NCBI GenBank assembly: GCA_028870355.1
Contig: JAGWPU010000086.1
Location: forward strand, 1-43,968
Reading direction: 5' to 3'
Length of the DNA stretch: 43,968 nt
Origin: Gammaproteobacteria bacterium
Lineage (GTDB): Bacteria > Pseudomonadota > Gammaproteobacteria > Steroidobacterales > Steroidobacteraceae
A model generated the notes under the pieces. The model saw only the letters and a list, made by a program, of their open reading frames with translations, had not been told where the DNA came from and searched no databases. The translations under genes were made by a program, and so were the position numbers. This document shows positions 1 through 7,908 of this stretch, in pieces. Each line of letters begins with the position of its first letter. Position 1 is the first letter of the stretch.

Positions 1-1347
1 CGCGAACTGCCGCGCCATCCCGCTGAGTCCGGCCGCCTCGACGATCCGGGGCCAATCGCGGGCATCGATCGTGTCCGGCGCCGCGACGGGCGGCCCCTCG
101 GTCGACGCCGCCACCGCGACCGATGACGCCACCGCGACCGATGACGCCGCCGCAGGCGCCATGGCGGGCGCCCGTGGGGGCGCCGGTCGCGCCTCGCTCG
201 GCGGCTTCGCCGCGGTCGCTCCCGGTTTCACGGCGGACGGCGCGACGCCGCGGGCGTCCTCGCCGGGCCGGAACGCGAGCATGCGCAACACGGTCATCTC
301 GAAGCCGATGCGCGGATCCGGCGCGAGATTCAGGTCGCGGCGACCGACCAGCGCGATCTGGTAGTAGAGCTGCGCGTCCTCCGGCGCGAGTGCCGCCGCG
401 AGACGCGGCAGATCGTCATCCGGCGCAGACTCCTCGTCACGTGCCGCCTCGGGCACCGCCTGGACGATCGCGATGCGCTGCAGGTACGCGGCGAGCTCGA
501 CGAGCGCACGATCGTAGTCCGGGGCGTCCTGGTCGAGCTCGCGTACGACCGCGAGGAGTCCCGCACCGTCGCCGCGCGCGAGCGCGTCGATCAGACGCAC
601 GACGTGCCGCCGATCGATCGTGCCGAGCATCGCGCGTGCATTGCGCTCGGTCAGTTCCGCGCCGCCGAACGCGACGAATTGATCGAGCAGGCTGAGCGCA
701 TCGCGCAGGCTCCCGTCCGCGGCCCGCGCGATCGCCTCGAGTGCGCCCGTCTCGCAGGGCAACCCTTCCTCGCCCGCGATGAAGCGCAACCGGCCACCGA
801 TCAGCGCCGGGCTCAGCCGCTTCAGGCTGAACTGCAGGCAACGCGAGAGCACCGTGACCGGGAGCTTCTGCGGATCGGTCGTCGCGAGCAGGAATTTCAC
901 GTGCGGCGGCGGCTCCTCGAGCGTCTTCAGCAACGCGTTGAAGGAGTGATTCGACAGCATGTGCACCTCGTCGATCAGGTACACCTTGTAGCGGCCACGG
1001 GTCGGCGCGTACTGCACGTTGTCCAGCAGGTCGCGGGTATCGTCGACCTTGGTGCGGGACGCCGCGTCGACCTCGATCAGGTCGACGAAGCGGCCTTCGT
1101 CGATTTCGCGACACGCGGCGCAGGTGCCGCAGGGGTTCGAGCTGACCCCGACCTCGCAGTTCAGCGACTTCGCGAGGATGCGTGCGACCGTCGTCTTGCC
1201 GACGCCCCGCGTACCGGTGAACAGGAATGCATGGTGCACCTTGCCGGTGTCCAGCGCGTTCGAAAGGGCGCGCAGCACGTGTTCCTGTCCGACCAGTTCC
1301 GAGAACCTCTTCGGGCGCCACTTGCGCGCGAGTACGACGTAGCTCAT
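1..1347 (-). CDS. dnaX: DNA polymerase III subunit gamma/tau, N-terminal 449 residues (runs off the window)
   Basis: Clamp-loader ATPase that opens the beta sliding clamp and organises the replisome. The protein starts MSYVVLARKWRPKRF, the family's usual N-terminus, followed by Walker A (GTRGVGKTT, about residues 45-53), a four-cysteine zinc module (CEVGVSSNPCGTCAAC), the Walker B region YLIDEVHML and the sensor region LLATTD. After about residue 360 it becomes an Ala/Pro-rich linker, and the frame is still open at base 1, so the C-terminal tau domains lie outside. I saw no A-rich slippery heptamer of the E. coli gamma type in the visible part. The ATG at 1347-1345 has a -10-like TACACT only 7 nt upstream. 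Gene order (minus strand) is tRNA-Ser, SRP RNA, dnaX. Confidence 0.97.
   Translation of the reverse strand, partial: MSYVVLARKWRPKRFSELVGQEHVLRALSNALDTGKVHHAFLFTGTRGVGKTTVARILAKSLNCEVGVSSNPCGTCAACREIDEGRFVDLIEVDAASRTKVDDTRDLLDNVQYAPTRGRYKVYLIDEVHMLSNHSFNALLKTLEEPPPHVKFLLATTDPQKLPVTVLSRCLQFSLKRLSPALIGGRLRFIAGEEGLPCETGALEAIARAADGSLRDALSLLDQFVAFGGAELTERNARAMLGTIDRRHVVRLIDALARGDGAGLLAVVRELDQDAPDYDRALVELAAYLQRIAIVQAVPEAARDEESAPDDDLPRLAAALAPEDAQLYYQIALVGRRDLNLAPDPRIGFEMTVLRMLAFRPGEDARGVAPSAVKPGATAAKPPSEARPAPPRAPAMAPAAASSVAVASSVAVAASTEGPPVAAPDTIDARDWPRIVEAAGLSGMARQFA
110..145. repeat. 18-bp perfect tandem duplication inside the dnaX linker
   Basis: The 18-bp unit GCCACCGCGACCGATGAC occurs twice back to back (110-127 and 128-145). 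On the coding strand it gives a repeated V-A-S-S-V-A pattern in the flexible linker between the ATPase core and the tau-specific part, so it keeps the reading frame and probably has no structural cost. Confidence 0.85.
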
Positions 1348-1354
1348 GGAAGCG

Positions 1355-1360
1355 AGTGTA
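1355..1360 (-). promoter_or_regulatory. Putative -10 element for dnaX
   Basis: On the minus strand TACACT lies 7 nt before the dnaX ATG. A start site 6-8 nt after a -10 would fall on or next to the A of the ATG. No convincing -35 is visible, and dnaX could also be read through from the SRP RNA gene just upstream. Confidence 0.35.
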
Positions 1361-1404
1361 GCGGCAACACGGCGGTTGCGGATCGGATTCGGGGTGGCGG
1401 CCCG

Positions 1405-1500
1405 CGCCCGCAGGACTCCGGCGCCCGATCAAGTACCGCTACCGCTGCTCCCTTCCGGGCCTGACGGGGTTCACGGACGATCGTCGCGAAGATGCGAACG
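1405..1500 (-). ncRNA. ffs: Signal recognition particle RNA (4.5S, bacterial small type)
   Basis: The minus strand carries the conserved SRP domain IV core GTCAGGCCCGGAAGGGAGCA, with the GGAA tetraloop and the asymmetric internal loop bound by the Ffh M domain. Flanking arms can fold back: the CGACGATCG region pairs, with a bulge, with the region around TTGATCGGGCG. Ends are estimated from this pairing and may be off by 5-10 nt. The RNA pairs functionally with Ffh, encoded at 25049-26413, to target nascent membrane proteins. It sits between tRNA-Ser and dnaX. Confidence 0.88.
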
Positions 1501-1528
1501 CGAGCCACCATGGACTCTTCCCGGCGAT

Positions 1529-1620
1529 TGGCGGAGAGGGAGGGATTCGAACCCTCGAACACCTTTTGGGGTGTTACTCACTTTCCAGGCGAGCGCCTTC
1601 GACCACTCGGCCACCTCTCC
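1529..1620 (-). tRNA. tRNA-Ser, anticodon GGA, CCA encoded
   Basis: Read on the minus strand, the acceptor arm GGAGAGG pairs with CCTCTCC, followed by a G discriminator and an encoded CCA. The anticodon loop is CTGGAAA with anticodon GGA (codons UCC/UCU). A long class II variable arm (AACACC...GGTGTT) and the T-arm GGTTCGAATCC are visible. Length is 92 nt with CCA, normal for tRNA-Ser. Confidence 0.98.
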
Positions 1621-1704
1621 GCGCTCGAGCCGCGGGCACGCAAGCCTACCGGAGGTCTCCGCGGCGGGCAAATCGGCGCGCGGCGCACGGCCCGGAGCGG
1701 CGCC

Positions 1705-1962
1705 TCATTTGGGGTTTTCCCGGTACTGCGGCGGCTTCTCGAGGCAACGGTCCTTCGAGGCCAGCGGCGCACCGGCCGCCGGGGGCGGAATCCGCAGCGC
1801 CTCCTTGGAATCCGGCGTCTGCATCCCGTCGGGAACCCGCAGCGGCGCGATCACCTCCGCGGACCGGTAGTCCTCCAAACCACCGCAGCGCGGACGCAAC
1901 AGGTGGCAGCCGGCCATCAACGCGGCGACGGTCGCGATCGTGAGTGCCCGAATGAGTTTCAT
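1705..1962 (-). CDS. Short BamC-like lipoprotein (85 aa)
   Basis: The N-terminus MKLIRALTIATVAALMAGC is a lipoprotein signal with lipobox LMAGC (Cys19). The mature part contains YRSAEVIAPLRVPDGMQTP and EALRIPPP. This resembles the flexible N-terminal segment of E. coli BamC, which threads along BamD in the beta-barrel assembly machine. The ATG overlaps the dapA stop (ATGA), and dapA-bamC is the known gammaproteobacterial order. BamC is usually about 340 aa with two helix-grip domains; here both are absent and the protein ends after about 67 mature residues with no frameshift visible. Role in the BAM complex is inferred from position and short motif similarity only. Confidence 0.7.
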   Translation of the reverse strand: MKLIRALTIATVAALMAGCHLLRPRCGGLEDYRSAEVIAPLRVPDGMQTPDSKEALRIPPPAAGAPLASKDRCLEKPPQYRENPK

Positions 1963-2852
1963 GGAATCGTTTCCTCGGTGGATATCCCGGCCGCGGTCAT
2001 CGCGTGCCGCACGGTCTCGTGGTGTCTGGGGCTCAGTTCGATCAACGGCGGCCGGATCCCCGACTCGATCAGCCCGAGCCGCGCCACCGCCCATTTCACG
2101 GGTATCGGGCTCGATTCGACGAACAGCGCCCGGTGCAGCGCCCGCAGGGATTCGTCGATGCGCCGCGCCGTGTCGAGATCGCCGCGCCTCGCCGCGGCGC
2201 AAGCTTCCCGCATCCGGCGCGGCACGACGTTCGCGGTCACCGAAATCACGCCGTGCCCACCGACTCCGATCCATTCGATCGCCGCCCCATCGTCCCCGGA
2301 CAGCACCGTGAATCCCGGAGGACAGATCGACAGCAGGTCGCGCGCACGGTCGAGGGACGGCGTCGCCTCCTTCAGCGCGACGATGCGCGGATGCTCGGCG
2401 AGGCGGCCGACCGTCGGCGGCAGCAGGTCGACCGCGGTACGACCGGGCACGTTGTACAGGATCACCGGGACCGCCGAAACGTCCGCCGCCGCCTGGAAAT
2501 GGCGAATCATCCCCTCCTGCGGAGGCTTGTTGTAATACGGCGTCACGACCATCACGCCGTCGACCCCCGAGCGCGACAGCACCCGGGTGCGGGCGACCGT
2601 TTCGGCCGTCGAGTTCGTCCCGGTGCCGACGATCACCGGCATCGCCCCGCGGCAGCGCGCGACCGCGCGCCGCGCCAGTTCCCCGATTTCCTCGACGGTC
2701 AGTGCCGGCGACTCCCCGGTCGTACCCGCGACGACGATCCCGTCCGAGCCCTCGGCCCGATGAAAATCGAGCAATCGGTCCCAGGCGGGCCAATCGAGCG
2801 AGCCGTCCGCCGTCATCGGCGTCACGATCGCGACCAAACTACCGGTAAACAT
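1959..2852 (-). CDS. dapA: 4-hydroxy-tetrahydrodipicolinate synthase
   Basis: Condenses pyruvate with aspartate semialdehyde, the first committed step to meso-diaminopimelate and lysine; cytoplasmic. The 297-residue protein matches E. coli DapA numbering: Thr44-Thr45 in GTTGES, Tyr133 in LYNVPGRT and the Schiff-base Lys161 in VALKEAT. The start MFTGSLVAIVTPM was chosen because longer in-frame starts add residues not seen in the family and would cover the promoter. It is first in a two-gene unit with the BamC-like lipoprotein (4-nt overlap) and diverges from gcvR. Confidence 0.97.
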   Translation of the reverse strand: MFTGSLVAIVTPMTADGSLDWPAWDRLLDFHRAEGSDGIVVAGTTGESPALTVEEIGELARRAVARCRGAMPVIVGTGTNSTAETVARTRVLSRSGVDGVMVVTPYYNKPPQEGMIRHFQAAADVSAVPVILYNVPGRTAVDLLPPTVGRLAEHPRIVALKEATPSLDRARDLLSICPPGFTVLSGDDGAAIEWIGVGGHGVISVTANVVPRRMREACAAARRGDLDTARRIDESLRALHRALFVESSPIPVKWAVARLGLIESGIRPPLIELSPRHHETVRHAMTAAGISTEETIP

Positions 2853-2898
2853 CACCCTGACTCCGCGACGAACCGCCCGAGGCGCGATCCAGCGCGCT

Positions 2899-2927
2899 AA
2901 AATAAGTGGCATCCGGATCCATGGCAA
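2899..2927 (-). promoter_or_regulatory. Sigma70-type promoter for dapA
   Basis: On the minus strand a -35 TTGCCA (2927-2922), a 17-nt spacer and a -10 TATTTT (2904-2899) lie about 47 nt before the dapA ATG. Spacing is ideal and both boxes are near consensus in otherwise GC-rich DNA. Confidence 0.6.
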
Positions 2928-2947
2928 GCGCGTCCCGACGGGCCGCG

Positions 2948-2977
2948 TCGCCACCGCGAGCGATCCTTAGGTAGAAT
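2948..2977 (+). promoter_or_regulatory. Putative promoter for gcvR, possibly leaderless
   Basis: TCGCCA (2948-2953), an 18-nt spacer and TAGAAT (2972-2977) precede the gcvR ATG at 2987 by 9 nt. No clear Shine-Dalgarno sequence fits between the -10 and the ATG, so transcription may start at or a few bases before the start codon. Confidence 0.45.
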
Positions 2978-2986
2978 TTGCGCGCA

Positions 2987-3517
2987 ATGAAACAGCACAT
3001 CGTGATTTCGGCGGTCGGACCCGACCACGTCGGCATGGTCCACGAACTGACCAAGGCCGTCGCGGACTGCGGCGGAAGCATCAGCGAGAGCCGCATGGCA
3101 TCGCTTGGCAACGAGTTCGCGATGCTGCTGCTCGTGACCGGCAACTGGCACACCCTCGCGAAGCTCGAGGGAGAGTTCAAGAAGCTCGGCGACGCGAGCG
3201 GCATCAACATCCAGATGCGCCGCACCGAGGCGCGCGCCGCGCGCAACGACCTGCTGCCCTACTCGGTCGACGTCGTCTGCCTCGACCAGACCGGCATCGT
3301 CGCCTCGATGGCGGGATTCTTCTCGCAGCGCGGCGTCGACATCGCCGAACTGTCGACGCGGGCGTACGCCGCGGCGCACACCGGCGCCCCGATGTTCTCG
3401 ATCCAGATGATCGTGAACGTCCCGAGCCGGCTGCACATCGGCGTGCTGCGCGAGGAATTCCTGGATTTCTGCGACCACCAGAACCTCGACGCGATCTTCG
3501 AGCCCGTGAAGAGCTGA
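2987..3517 (+). CDS. gcvR: Glycine cleavage system repressor-type ACT protein (GcvR family)
   Basis: A 176-residue protein made of two ACT domains: residues about 3-75 (HIVISAVGPDHVGMVHELT) and about 88-170 (YSVDVVCLDQTGIVASMAG). In E. coli GcvR binds glycine and opposes the activator GcvA at the gcv promoter. Here the family is clear from the ACT pair and from the dapA/gcvR/bcp order shared with E. coli; no gcvA is in view. An upstream in-frame TTG (2978) was rejected because it lies between the -10 and the ATG. bcp follows after 4 nt, so the two are probably co-transcribed. Confidence 0.85.
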   Translation: MKQHIVISAVGPDHVGMVHELTKAVADCGGSISESRMASLGNEFAMLLLVTGNWHTLAKLEGEFKKLGDASGINIQMRRTEARAARNDLLPYSVDVVCLDQTGIVASMAGFFSQRGVDIAELSTRAYAAAHTGAPMFSIQMIVNVPSRLHIGVLREEFLDFCDHQNLDAIFEPVKS

Positions 3518-3521
3518 CCGG

Positions 3522-3992
3522 ATGGCGCGCGGCAAACCCGAGACTGGCCGGAAGGCGCCCGCGTTCCACCTCGAGAGCACGGCCGGCGATTGGTCGCTCG
3601 CGGCGGCTCTCGGTGCGCCGCTGGTGCTCTATTTCTATCCGCGGGACAACACCCCGGGTTGCACGACCGAAGGGCGGGCGTTCGCGGCGAATCACGCGAA
3701 GTTCCGTGCCGCCGGCGCGACGATCGTCGGCGTCTCTCCGGACAGCATCGAGTCGCACCGGAAGTTCAGGCAGAAGTTCGACTTTCCATTCGAACTGCTG
3801 AGCGATCCCGAGCGGCGGGTGTGCGAACTCTACGACGTGATCCGCGAGAAGAGCCTGTACGGGCGCAAATTCCTCGGCGTCGAGCGCAGCACCTTCCTGA
3901 TCGATGCGCGCGGCGTGCTGCGGCAGGAGTGGCGCAAGGTCAAGGTCGACGGACACGCCGAAGCGGTGCTCGCGGCGGTGAAGGCCCTGTGA
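3522..3992 (+). CDS. bcp: Thioredoxin-dependent thiol peroxidase (Bcp/PrxQ)
   Basis: Reduces hydroperoxides in the cytoplasm. The 156-residue protein has the PrxQ peroxidatic site TPGCTTEG with Cys47. The resolving cysteine that E. coli Bcp has five residues later is absent (position 52 is Arg). The only other cysteine is Cys101 in RRVCELYDV, so the catalytic cycle may be 1-Cys or use Cys101. It sits 4 nt after gcvR and its stop overlaps the GTG of the next gene (GTGA). Confidence 0.93.
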   Translation: MARGKPETGRKAPAFHLESTAGDWSLAAALGAPLVLYFYPRDNTPGCTTEGRAFAANHAKFRAAGATIVGVSPDSIESHRKFRQKFDFPFELLSDPERRVCELYDVIREKSLYGRKFLGVERSTFLIDARGVLRQEWRKVKVDGHAEAVLAAVKAL

Positions 3993-5437
3993 CCGCGGAG
4001 CACCGCCCGACCCGCGGTGGCGCGGCGAAGCGCGCCAGTCCGCCGGATCGGCGGATCTTCGTGCTCGATACCAACGTGCTGATGCACGATCCGACCGCGA
4101 TCTTCCGGTTCGAGGAACACGACGTCTACATTCCGATGACGGTGCTCGAGGAGCTCGATGCCGGCAAGAAGGGCTTGTCCGAGTCGGCGCGCAACGTGCG
4201 CCAGGTGAGCCGCTTTCTCGACGAACTGATGCAAGGGGCGACCAAGACCGAGATCGATCGCGGCCTGGCGTTGCCGGCCGACGCGCCGATCAACCATGGC
4301 AAGCGCCCGCCGGCGGGTCGTTTGTTCTTCCAGACCGCGCTGCTCGAGAGCGCGCTGCCCGAGAGCCTGCCCGGACACGGCGCCGACAACGCGATTCTCG
4401 CGAACACCCTCGCACTGCAGCAGAAATTCCGGAACGCCCGTGTCACGCTGGTCTCGAAAGACATCAATCTGCGGATCAAGGCCGCGATCGTGGGCGTCCA
4501 CGCCGAGGACTATTCCAGCGACCGGACCATCGAGGACGCGGATCTCCTGTCGAGTGGCGTGCAACGCCTGCCCGCGGACTTCTGGGACCGGCACGGCAAG
4601 GACGTCGAGTCCTGGCAGCAACAGAGCCGGACGTTCTATCGGCTGCGCGGGCCGCTGGTGCGCGAATGGATGCCGAACCAGTTCGTCTACGAGGAGACGA
4701 GCGGGTTCGAGGCGATCGTGCGGCGGCTGGAGCACGACGCGGCGGAGCTCGAGCTGACGGTCGATTACCGTACCGAGCGCAACGGCGTCTGGGGCGTGAT
4801 CGCGCGCAACCGGGAACAGAACCTCGCGCTGAACCTGCTGCTGGATCCGCAGATCGACTTCGTGACGGTCCTGGGGCCCGCCGGCACCGGCAAGACGCTG
4901 CTCACGCTCGCCGCCGGACTCTCGCAGACCCTCGATCACAATCGGTTCAGCGAGATCATCATGAGCCGCGTCACGATCCCGCTCGGCGAGGATATCGGCT
5001 TCCTGCCCGGGACCGAGGAGGAGAAAATGGAGCCGTGGATGGGCGCGCTGATGGACAATCTCGAGGTCCTGACGCAAAGCCAGTCCGGCGGCAGCTGGGG
5101 CCGCGCAGCCACGAACGACCTGCTGCGCCACCGGATCAAGATCCGCTCGTTGAATTTCATGCGCGGACGCACGTTCCTCAATCGGTTCATCATCGTCGAC
5201 GAGGCTCAGAACCTGACCCCGAAGCAGATGAAGGCGCTGGTCACGCGCGCCGGCCCGGGAACGAAGATGGTGTGCCTCGGCAACATCGCCCAGATCGACT
5301 CGCCGTACCTCACCGAAACGACGTCCGGCCTCACCTACGTGGTGAACCGCTTCCACGGCTGGGCGCATGCGGGCCACATCACGATGGTGCGGGGTGAGCG
5401 GTCACGGCTCGCCGATTACGCCTCGGAAAGCCTGTGA
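3989..5437 (+). CDS. PIN-domain PhoH-family ATPase (PhoH2 type)
   Basis: A 482-residue two-domain protein. The N-terminal PIN ribonuclease domain spans about residues 25-165, starting IFVLDTNVLMHDP with acidic residues in VLEELD and ADNAILA. The C-terminal PhoH ATPase has Walker A GPAGTGKTLL (near residue 296) and Walker B FIIVDEAQNL. Proteins of this architecture have been reported as RNA helicases/ribonucleases. The GTG start at 3989 overlaps the bcp stop; the open frame further upstream reads through bcp and was ignored. The cellular role here is not evident from the neighbours. Confidence 0.92.
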   Translation: MTAEHRPTRGGAAKRASPPDRRIFVLDTNVLMHDPTAIFRFEEHDVYIPMTVLEELDAGKKGLSESARNVRQVSRFLDELMQGATKTEIDRGLALPADAPINHGKRPPAGRLFFQTALLESALPESLPGHGADNAILANTLALQQKFRNARVTLVSKDINLRIKAAIVGVHAEDYSSDRTIEDADLLSSGVQRLPADFWDRHGKDVESWQQQSRTFYRLRGPLVREWMPNQFVYEETSGFEAIVRRLEHDAAELELTVDYRTERNGVWGVIARNREQNLALNLLLDPQIDFVTVLGPAGTGKTLLTLAAGLSQTLDHNRFSEIIMSRVTIPLGEDIGFLPGTEEEKMEPWMGALMDNLEVLTQSQSGGSWGRAATNDLLRHRIKIRSLNFMRGRTFLNRFIIVDEAQNLTPKQMKALVTRAGPGTKMVCLGNIAQIDSPYLTETTSGLTYVVNRFHGWAHAGHITMVRGERSRLADYASESL

Positions 5438-5498
5438 AACCGCCGGGATTCGCCCGTCCGGCGAACTTATCGAACGTCCGGTGACTCTAAGGACCAGG

Positions 5499-7121
5499 AT
5501 GACCCACCGCCGTTCCCGCCTCGGTTCCCTGCTCGCCGCCTGCACCGCGCTCCTCGTCGGGATCGGCGTCGGTGTCGCGTACGGGGCCGGAGCCGGCGTT
5601 GGCGCTGAGACCACGATCCACGACCCGACCGCGTACGCCCAGCGCCACGTCGGCACCGAAGGGGAGCTGCCCGCGCTCGGCAGCGCAGCGAACGCCGCGA
5701 TCAGCCTGCAGGAAGAGTACGACGCCGGCCTGATCTTCACGCGGGAATTGCGCCAGCGCGGCAAGATCATCGAGGATCCGGAGGTCAGCGCGTACATCCA
5801 GGAGATCGGCCACGAGATCGCGAGCTACGCGCAGAACGGTCAGCGGCAGTTCTCGTACCACGTGGTCGATGATCCGACGATCAACTCGTTCGCGATCCCC
5901 GGCGGCTTCGTGTTCATCAACAGCGGGTTGTTCCTCGCGACCCGCAACGAGAGCGAACTCGCGGCGGTGGTCGCACACGAAACCGCGCACGAGACCCAGC
6001 GCCACATCGCGCGGGGGATCTACGACCAGCAGCACGCGAGCCTGCTGTCGACCGCGGCGATGCTGGCCGCGGTGCTGCTCGGCGCCACGGTCGGCGGCGG
6101 CTCGCCGAGTGCGATGGAGGGCGCGATCGTCGCCGGCCAGGGAGCCGCGATCCAGCACCAGATCAATTACACGCGGGCCGAGGAAGCGGAGGCCGACCGC
6201 ATCGGAATCTATACGATGGCGAGCGCCGGATTCGACCCGCTTGCGATGGCGAGCTTCTTCCAGCGCCTCGAGACGACCGAAGGCAATCCGGCATTCGCGA
6301 GCGCCTACGGGTTCCTGATGGATCACCCGGTCACCGCGGACCGGATCGCCGAGGCGCGAAACAGGGCTGCGCAGATCGGCCGGATCCACCACGTCGACTC
6401 GATCAGCTACGGGCTGATTCGCGAACGTCTGCGCTCATTGGTCGGCGACCCCGAGGCCGCGATCCGGTACTATCAAAGCCTGCGCGCGAACGGCGGCGGG
6501 CGCGCGCTCGACGACCGCTACGGACTCGCGGTCGCCTACACCTACGCGCACACGCCGGCACCGGCGATCCCGATCCTGACGAAACTGCTCGCCGAGAATC
6601 CCCGGGTGACGCAACTCTACGGTGCGCTCGGCCAGGCGTACCTCGCGAACAACGAGCCGGATCGCTCCCAGGCCGTGCTCCGGAAGGCACGCGAACTGTT
6701 CCCGCACAACGTGCCGATCACGATCCGGCTCGCGCAGACCTACATGCAGGAAGGACTGAATGCCCGCGCGCACCACATCCTGCTCGACCTGTTCAACGTC
6801 GTCGACCCCACCCCCGAACAGACACGCCTGATCGCGAGGGCCGCGCATGCGGCGGGCGACCTGGCCGACTCGTACTATTACATGTCGGAGTTCTATATCA
6901 TGAACGGCGAGCTCGAACGCTCGTCGGGCCAGTTGCGCCTCGCCCTCGAACAACCGAACCTGAACCCGGTCCAGCGCGCGCGCTTCAGCGCCCGCCTCGC
7001 GCAGGTGCGCGACGCACTCGACCGGATGAAGAAACAGGACCGGGAGCGCGCACGGCACGATCGCTCCGGCCGCGGATCCGGGGGCGGCGGCGGCGACGGC
7101 GACGGCGACGGCGGGCACTGA
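5499..7121 (+). CDS. bepA: Periplasmic M48 metalloprotease with TPRs (BepA-like)
   Basis: A 540-residue protein with an N-terminal signal peptide (hydrophobic about residues 10-32). The M48 zinc protease domain has HETAH (His160, Glu161, His164) and the third-ligand motif EAEADRIG; TPR-like helical repeats follow from about residue 325. E. coli BepA degrades or chaperones stalled outer-membrane proteins such as LptD at the BAM complex, and also lies near bcp. The ATG at 5499 follows AAGGACCAGG, a usable ribosome site. The C-terminus is an odd charged tail of Arg/His/Asp ending GSGGGGGDGDGDGGH. mlaA follows after 27 nt. Confidence 0.9.
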   Translation: MTHRRSRLGSLLAACTALLVGIGVGVAYGAGAGVGAETTIHDPTAYAQRHVGTEGELPALGSAANAAISLQEEYDAGLIFTRELRQRGKIIEDPEVSAYIQEIGHEIASYAQNGQRQFSYHVVDDPTINSFAIPGGFVFINSGLFLATRNESELAAVVAHETAHETQRHIARGIYDQQHASLLSTAAMLAAVLLGATVGGGSPSAMEGAIVAGQGAAIQHQINYTRAEEAEADRIGIYTMASAGFDPLAMASFFQRLETTEGNPAFASAYGFLMDHPVTADRIAEARNRAAQIGRIHHVDSISYGLIRERLRSLVGDPEAAIRYYQSLRANGGGRALDDRYGLAVAYTYAHTPAPAIPILTKLLAENPRVTQLYGALGQAYLANNEPDRSQAVLRKARELFPHNVPITIRLAQTYMQEGLNARAHHILLDLFNVVDPTPEQTRLIARAAHAAGDLADSYYYMSEFYIMNGELERSSGQLRLALEQPNLNPVQRARFSARLAQVRDALDRMKKQDRERARHDRSGRGSGGGGGDGDGDGGH

Positions 7122-7148
7122 AAGCAGGCAACACGGGAATTCGAGACG

Positions 7149-7889
7149 ATGGCCTACTCGCGGGCGGCATGCGCCGCGTTCGTATTGGTCGCGGTGACCG
7201 GACTCAGCGGCTGCGTGACCCTGCCCCCGAACGCGCCCCGTTCGCCGCAGGATCCGTTCGAGCGCTGGAACCGTGGCGTCTACAAGTTCAACGACGTGCT
7301 CGATCGGCACGTCGCGAAGCCGGTCGCGCGCGGCTACGTGCATTACGTCCCGTCGCCGGTTCGAACCGGCGTCAGCAATTTCTTCGCGAATCTCGAGATG
7401 CCGACCGCGATGATCAACGACCTGCTGCAGGGGCAGTTCCGCGCCGCTGGCAGCGATCTCGGCCGGTTCCTGCTCGACTCGACCGCGGGGATGGGCGGGC
7501 TGCTCGATCCGGCGACCGCCGCCGGCGTCGACCACAACTCCGCTGATTTCGGCGAGACGCTCGGTGTCTGGGGCGTGCACCCGGGCCCCTATCTCGAGCT
7601 GCCGCTGCTCGGTCCCTCGGACCTGCGGGATGCGCCGGGTCGAGTCGTCGACGCCTACACGAACCCGCTGAAATACCTGTCGAACACCGACGTGACCTAC
7701 GGACTGACCGGTCTCGATCTGGTGAAGACCCGCGCGAGTCTGCTGCCGTTCGACCGGACGCTGCAGAACGCGTTCGATCCGTACGCGTTCGTGCGCGACG
7801 CGTATCTGCAACGCCGCGCCTACATGATCTCGCAGGTGCGCGACGCGAATGGAGACGACTCGGGCTCGAGCGACGGCGCGTCGCCCTGA
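7149..7889 (+). CDS. mlaA: Outer-membrane phospholipid-removal lipoprotein MlaA (VacJ)
   Basis: MlaA removes misplaced phospholipids from the outer leaflet of the outer membrane and passes them to MlaC. The 246-residue protein has a lipoprotein signal with lipobox LSGC (Cys22) and the family segments DPFERWNRGVYKFND, VRTGVSNFFANL, DFGETLGVWG and YLELPLLGPS. It follows bepA on the plus strand and converges, with a 19-nt gap, on the mlaFEDCB operon that encodes its partners. Confidence 0.96.
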   Translation: MAYSRAACAAFVLVAVTGLSGCVTLPPNAPRSPQDPFERWNRGVYKFNDVLDRHVAKPVARGYVHYVPSPVRTGVSNFFANLEMPTAMINDLLQGQFRAAGSDLGRFLLDSTAGMGGLLDPATAAGVDHNSADFGETLGVWGVHPGPYLELPLLGPSDLRDAPGRVVDAYTNPLKYLSNTDVTYGLTGLDLVKTRASLLPFDRTLQNAFDPYAFVRDAYLQRRAYMISQVRDANGDDSGSSDGASP

Positions 7890-7908
7890 AATCGGCGCAG
7901 CCTGGAGC

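Noticed and set aside
1-150. Programmed frameshift site for the gamma form of DnaX
   Set aside because: No A-rich slippery heptamer is visible in this part; the site, if any, may lie left of the window.
71-364. A 97-codon plus-strand frame at the left edge
   Set aside because: It is antisense to dnaX and made of Ala/Thr/Asp repeats that reflect the tandem repeat in the dnaX linker.
3830-5377. A 515-codon minus-strand frame opposite the PIN-PhoH gene
   Set aside because: Low-complexity Arg/Gln/Asp/His-rich translation with no family resemblance; explained by codon bias of the real gene. The same applies to long antisense frames opposite sufB, sufD-sufS, sppA, ffh and the EF-G gene.
5438-5498. 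Possible terminator between the PhoH-family gene and bepA (CGCCGG...CCGGCG)
   Set aside because: Only a 6-bp stem with an 11-nt loop and no T-run; such pairings are expected by chance in this GC-rich DNA.
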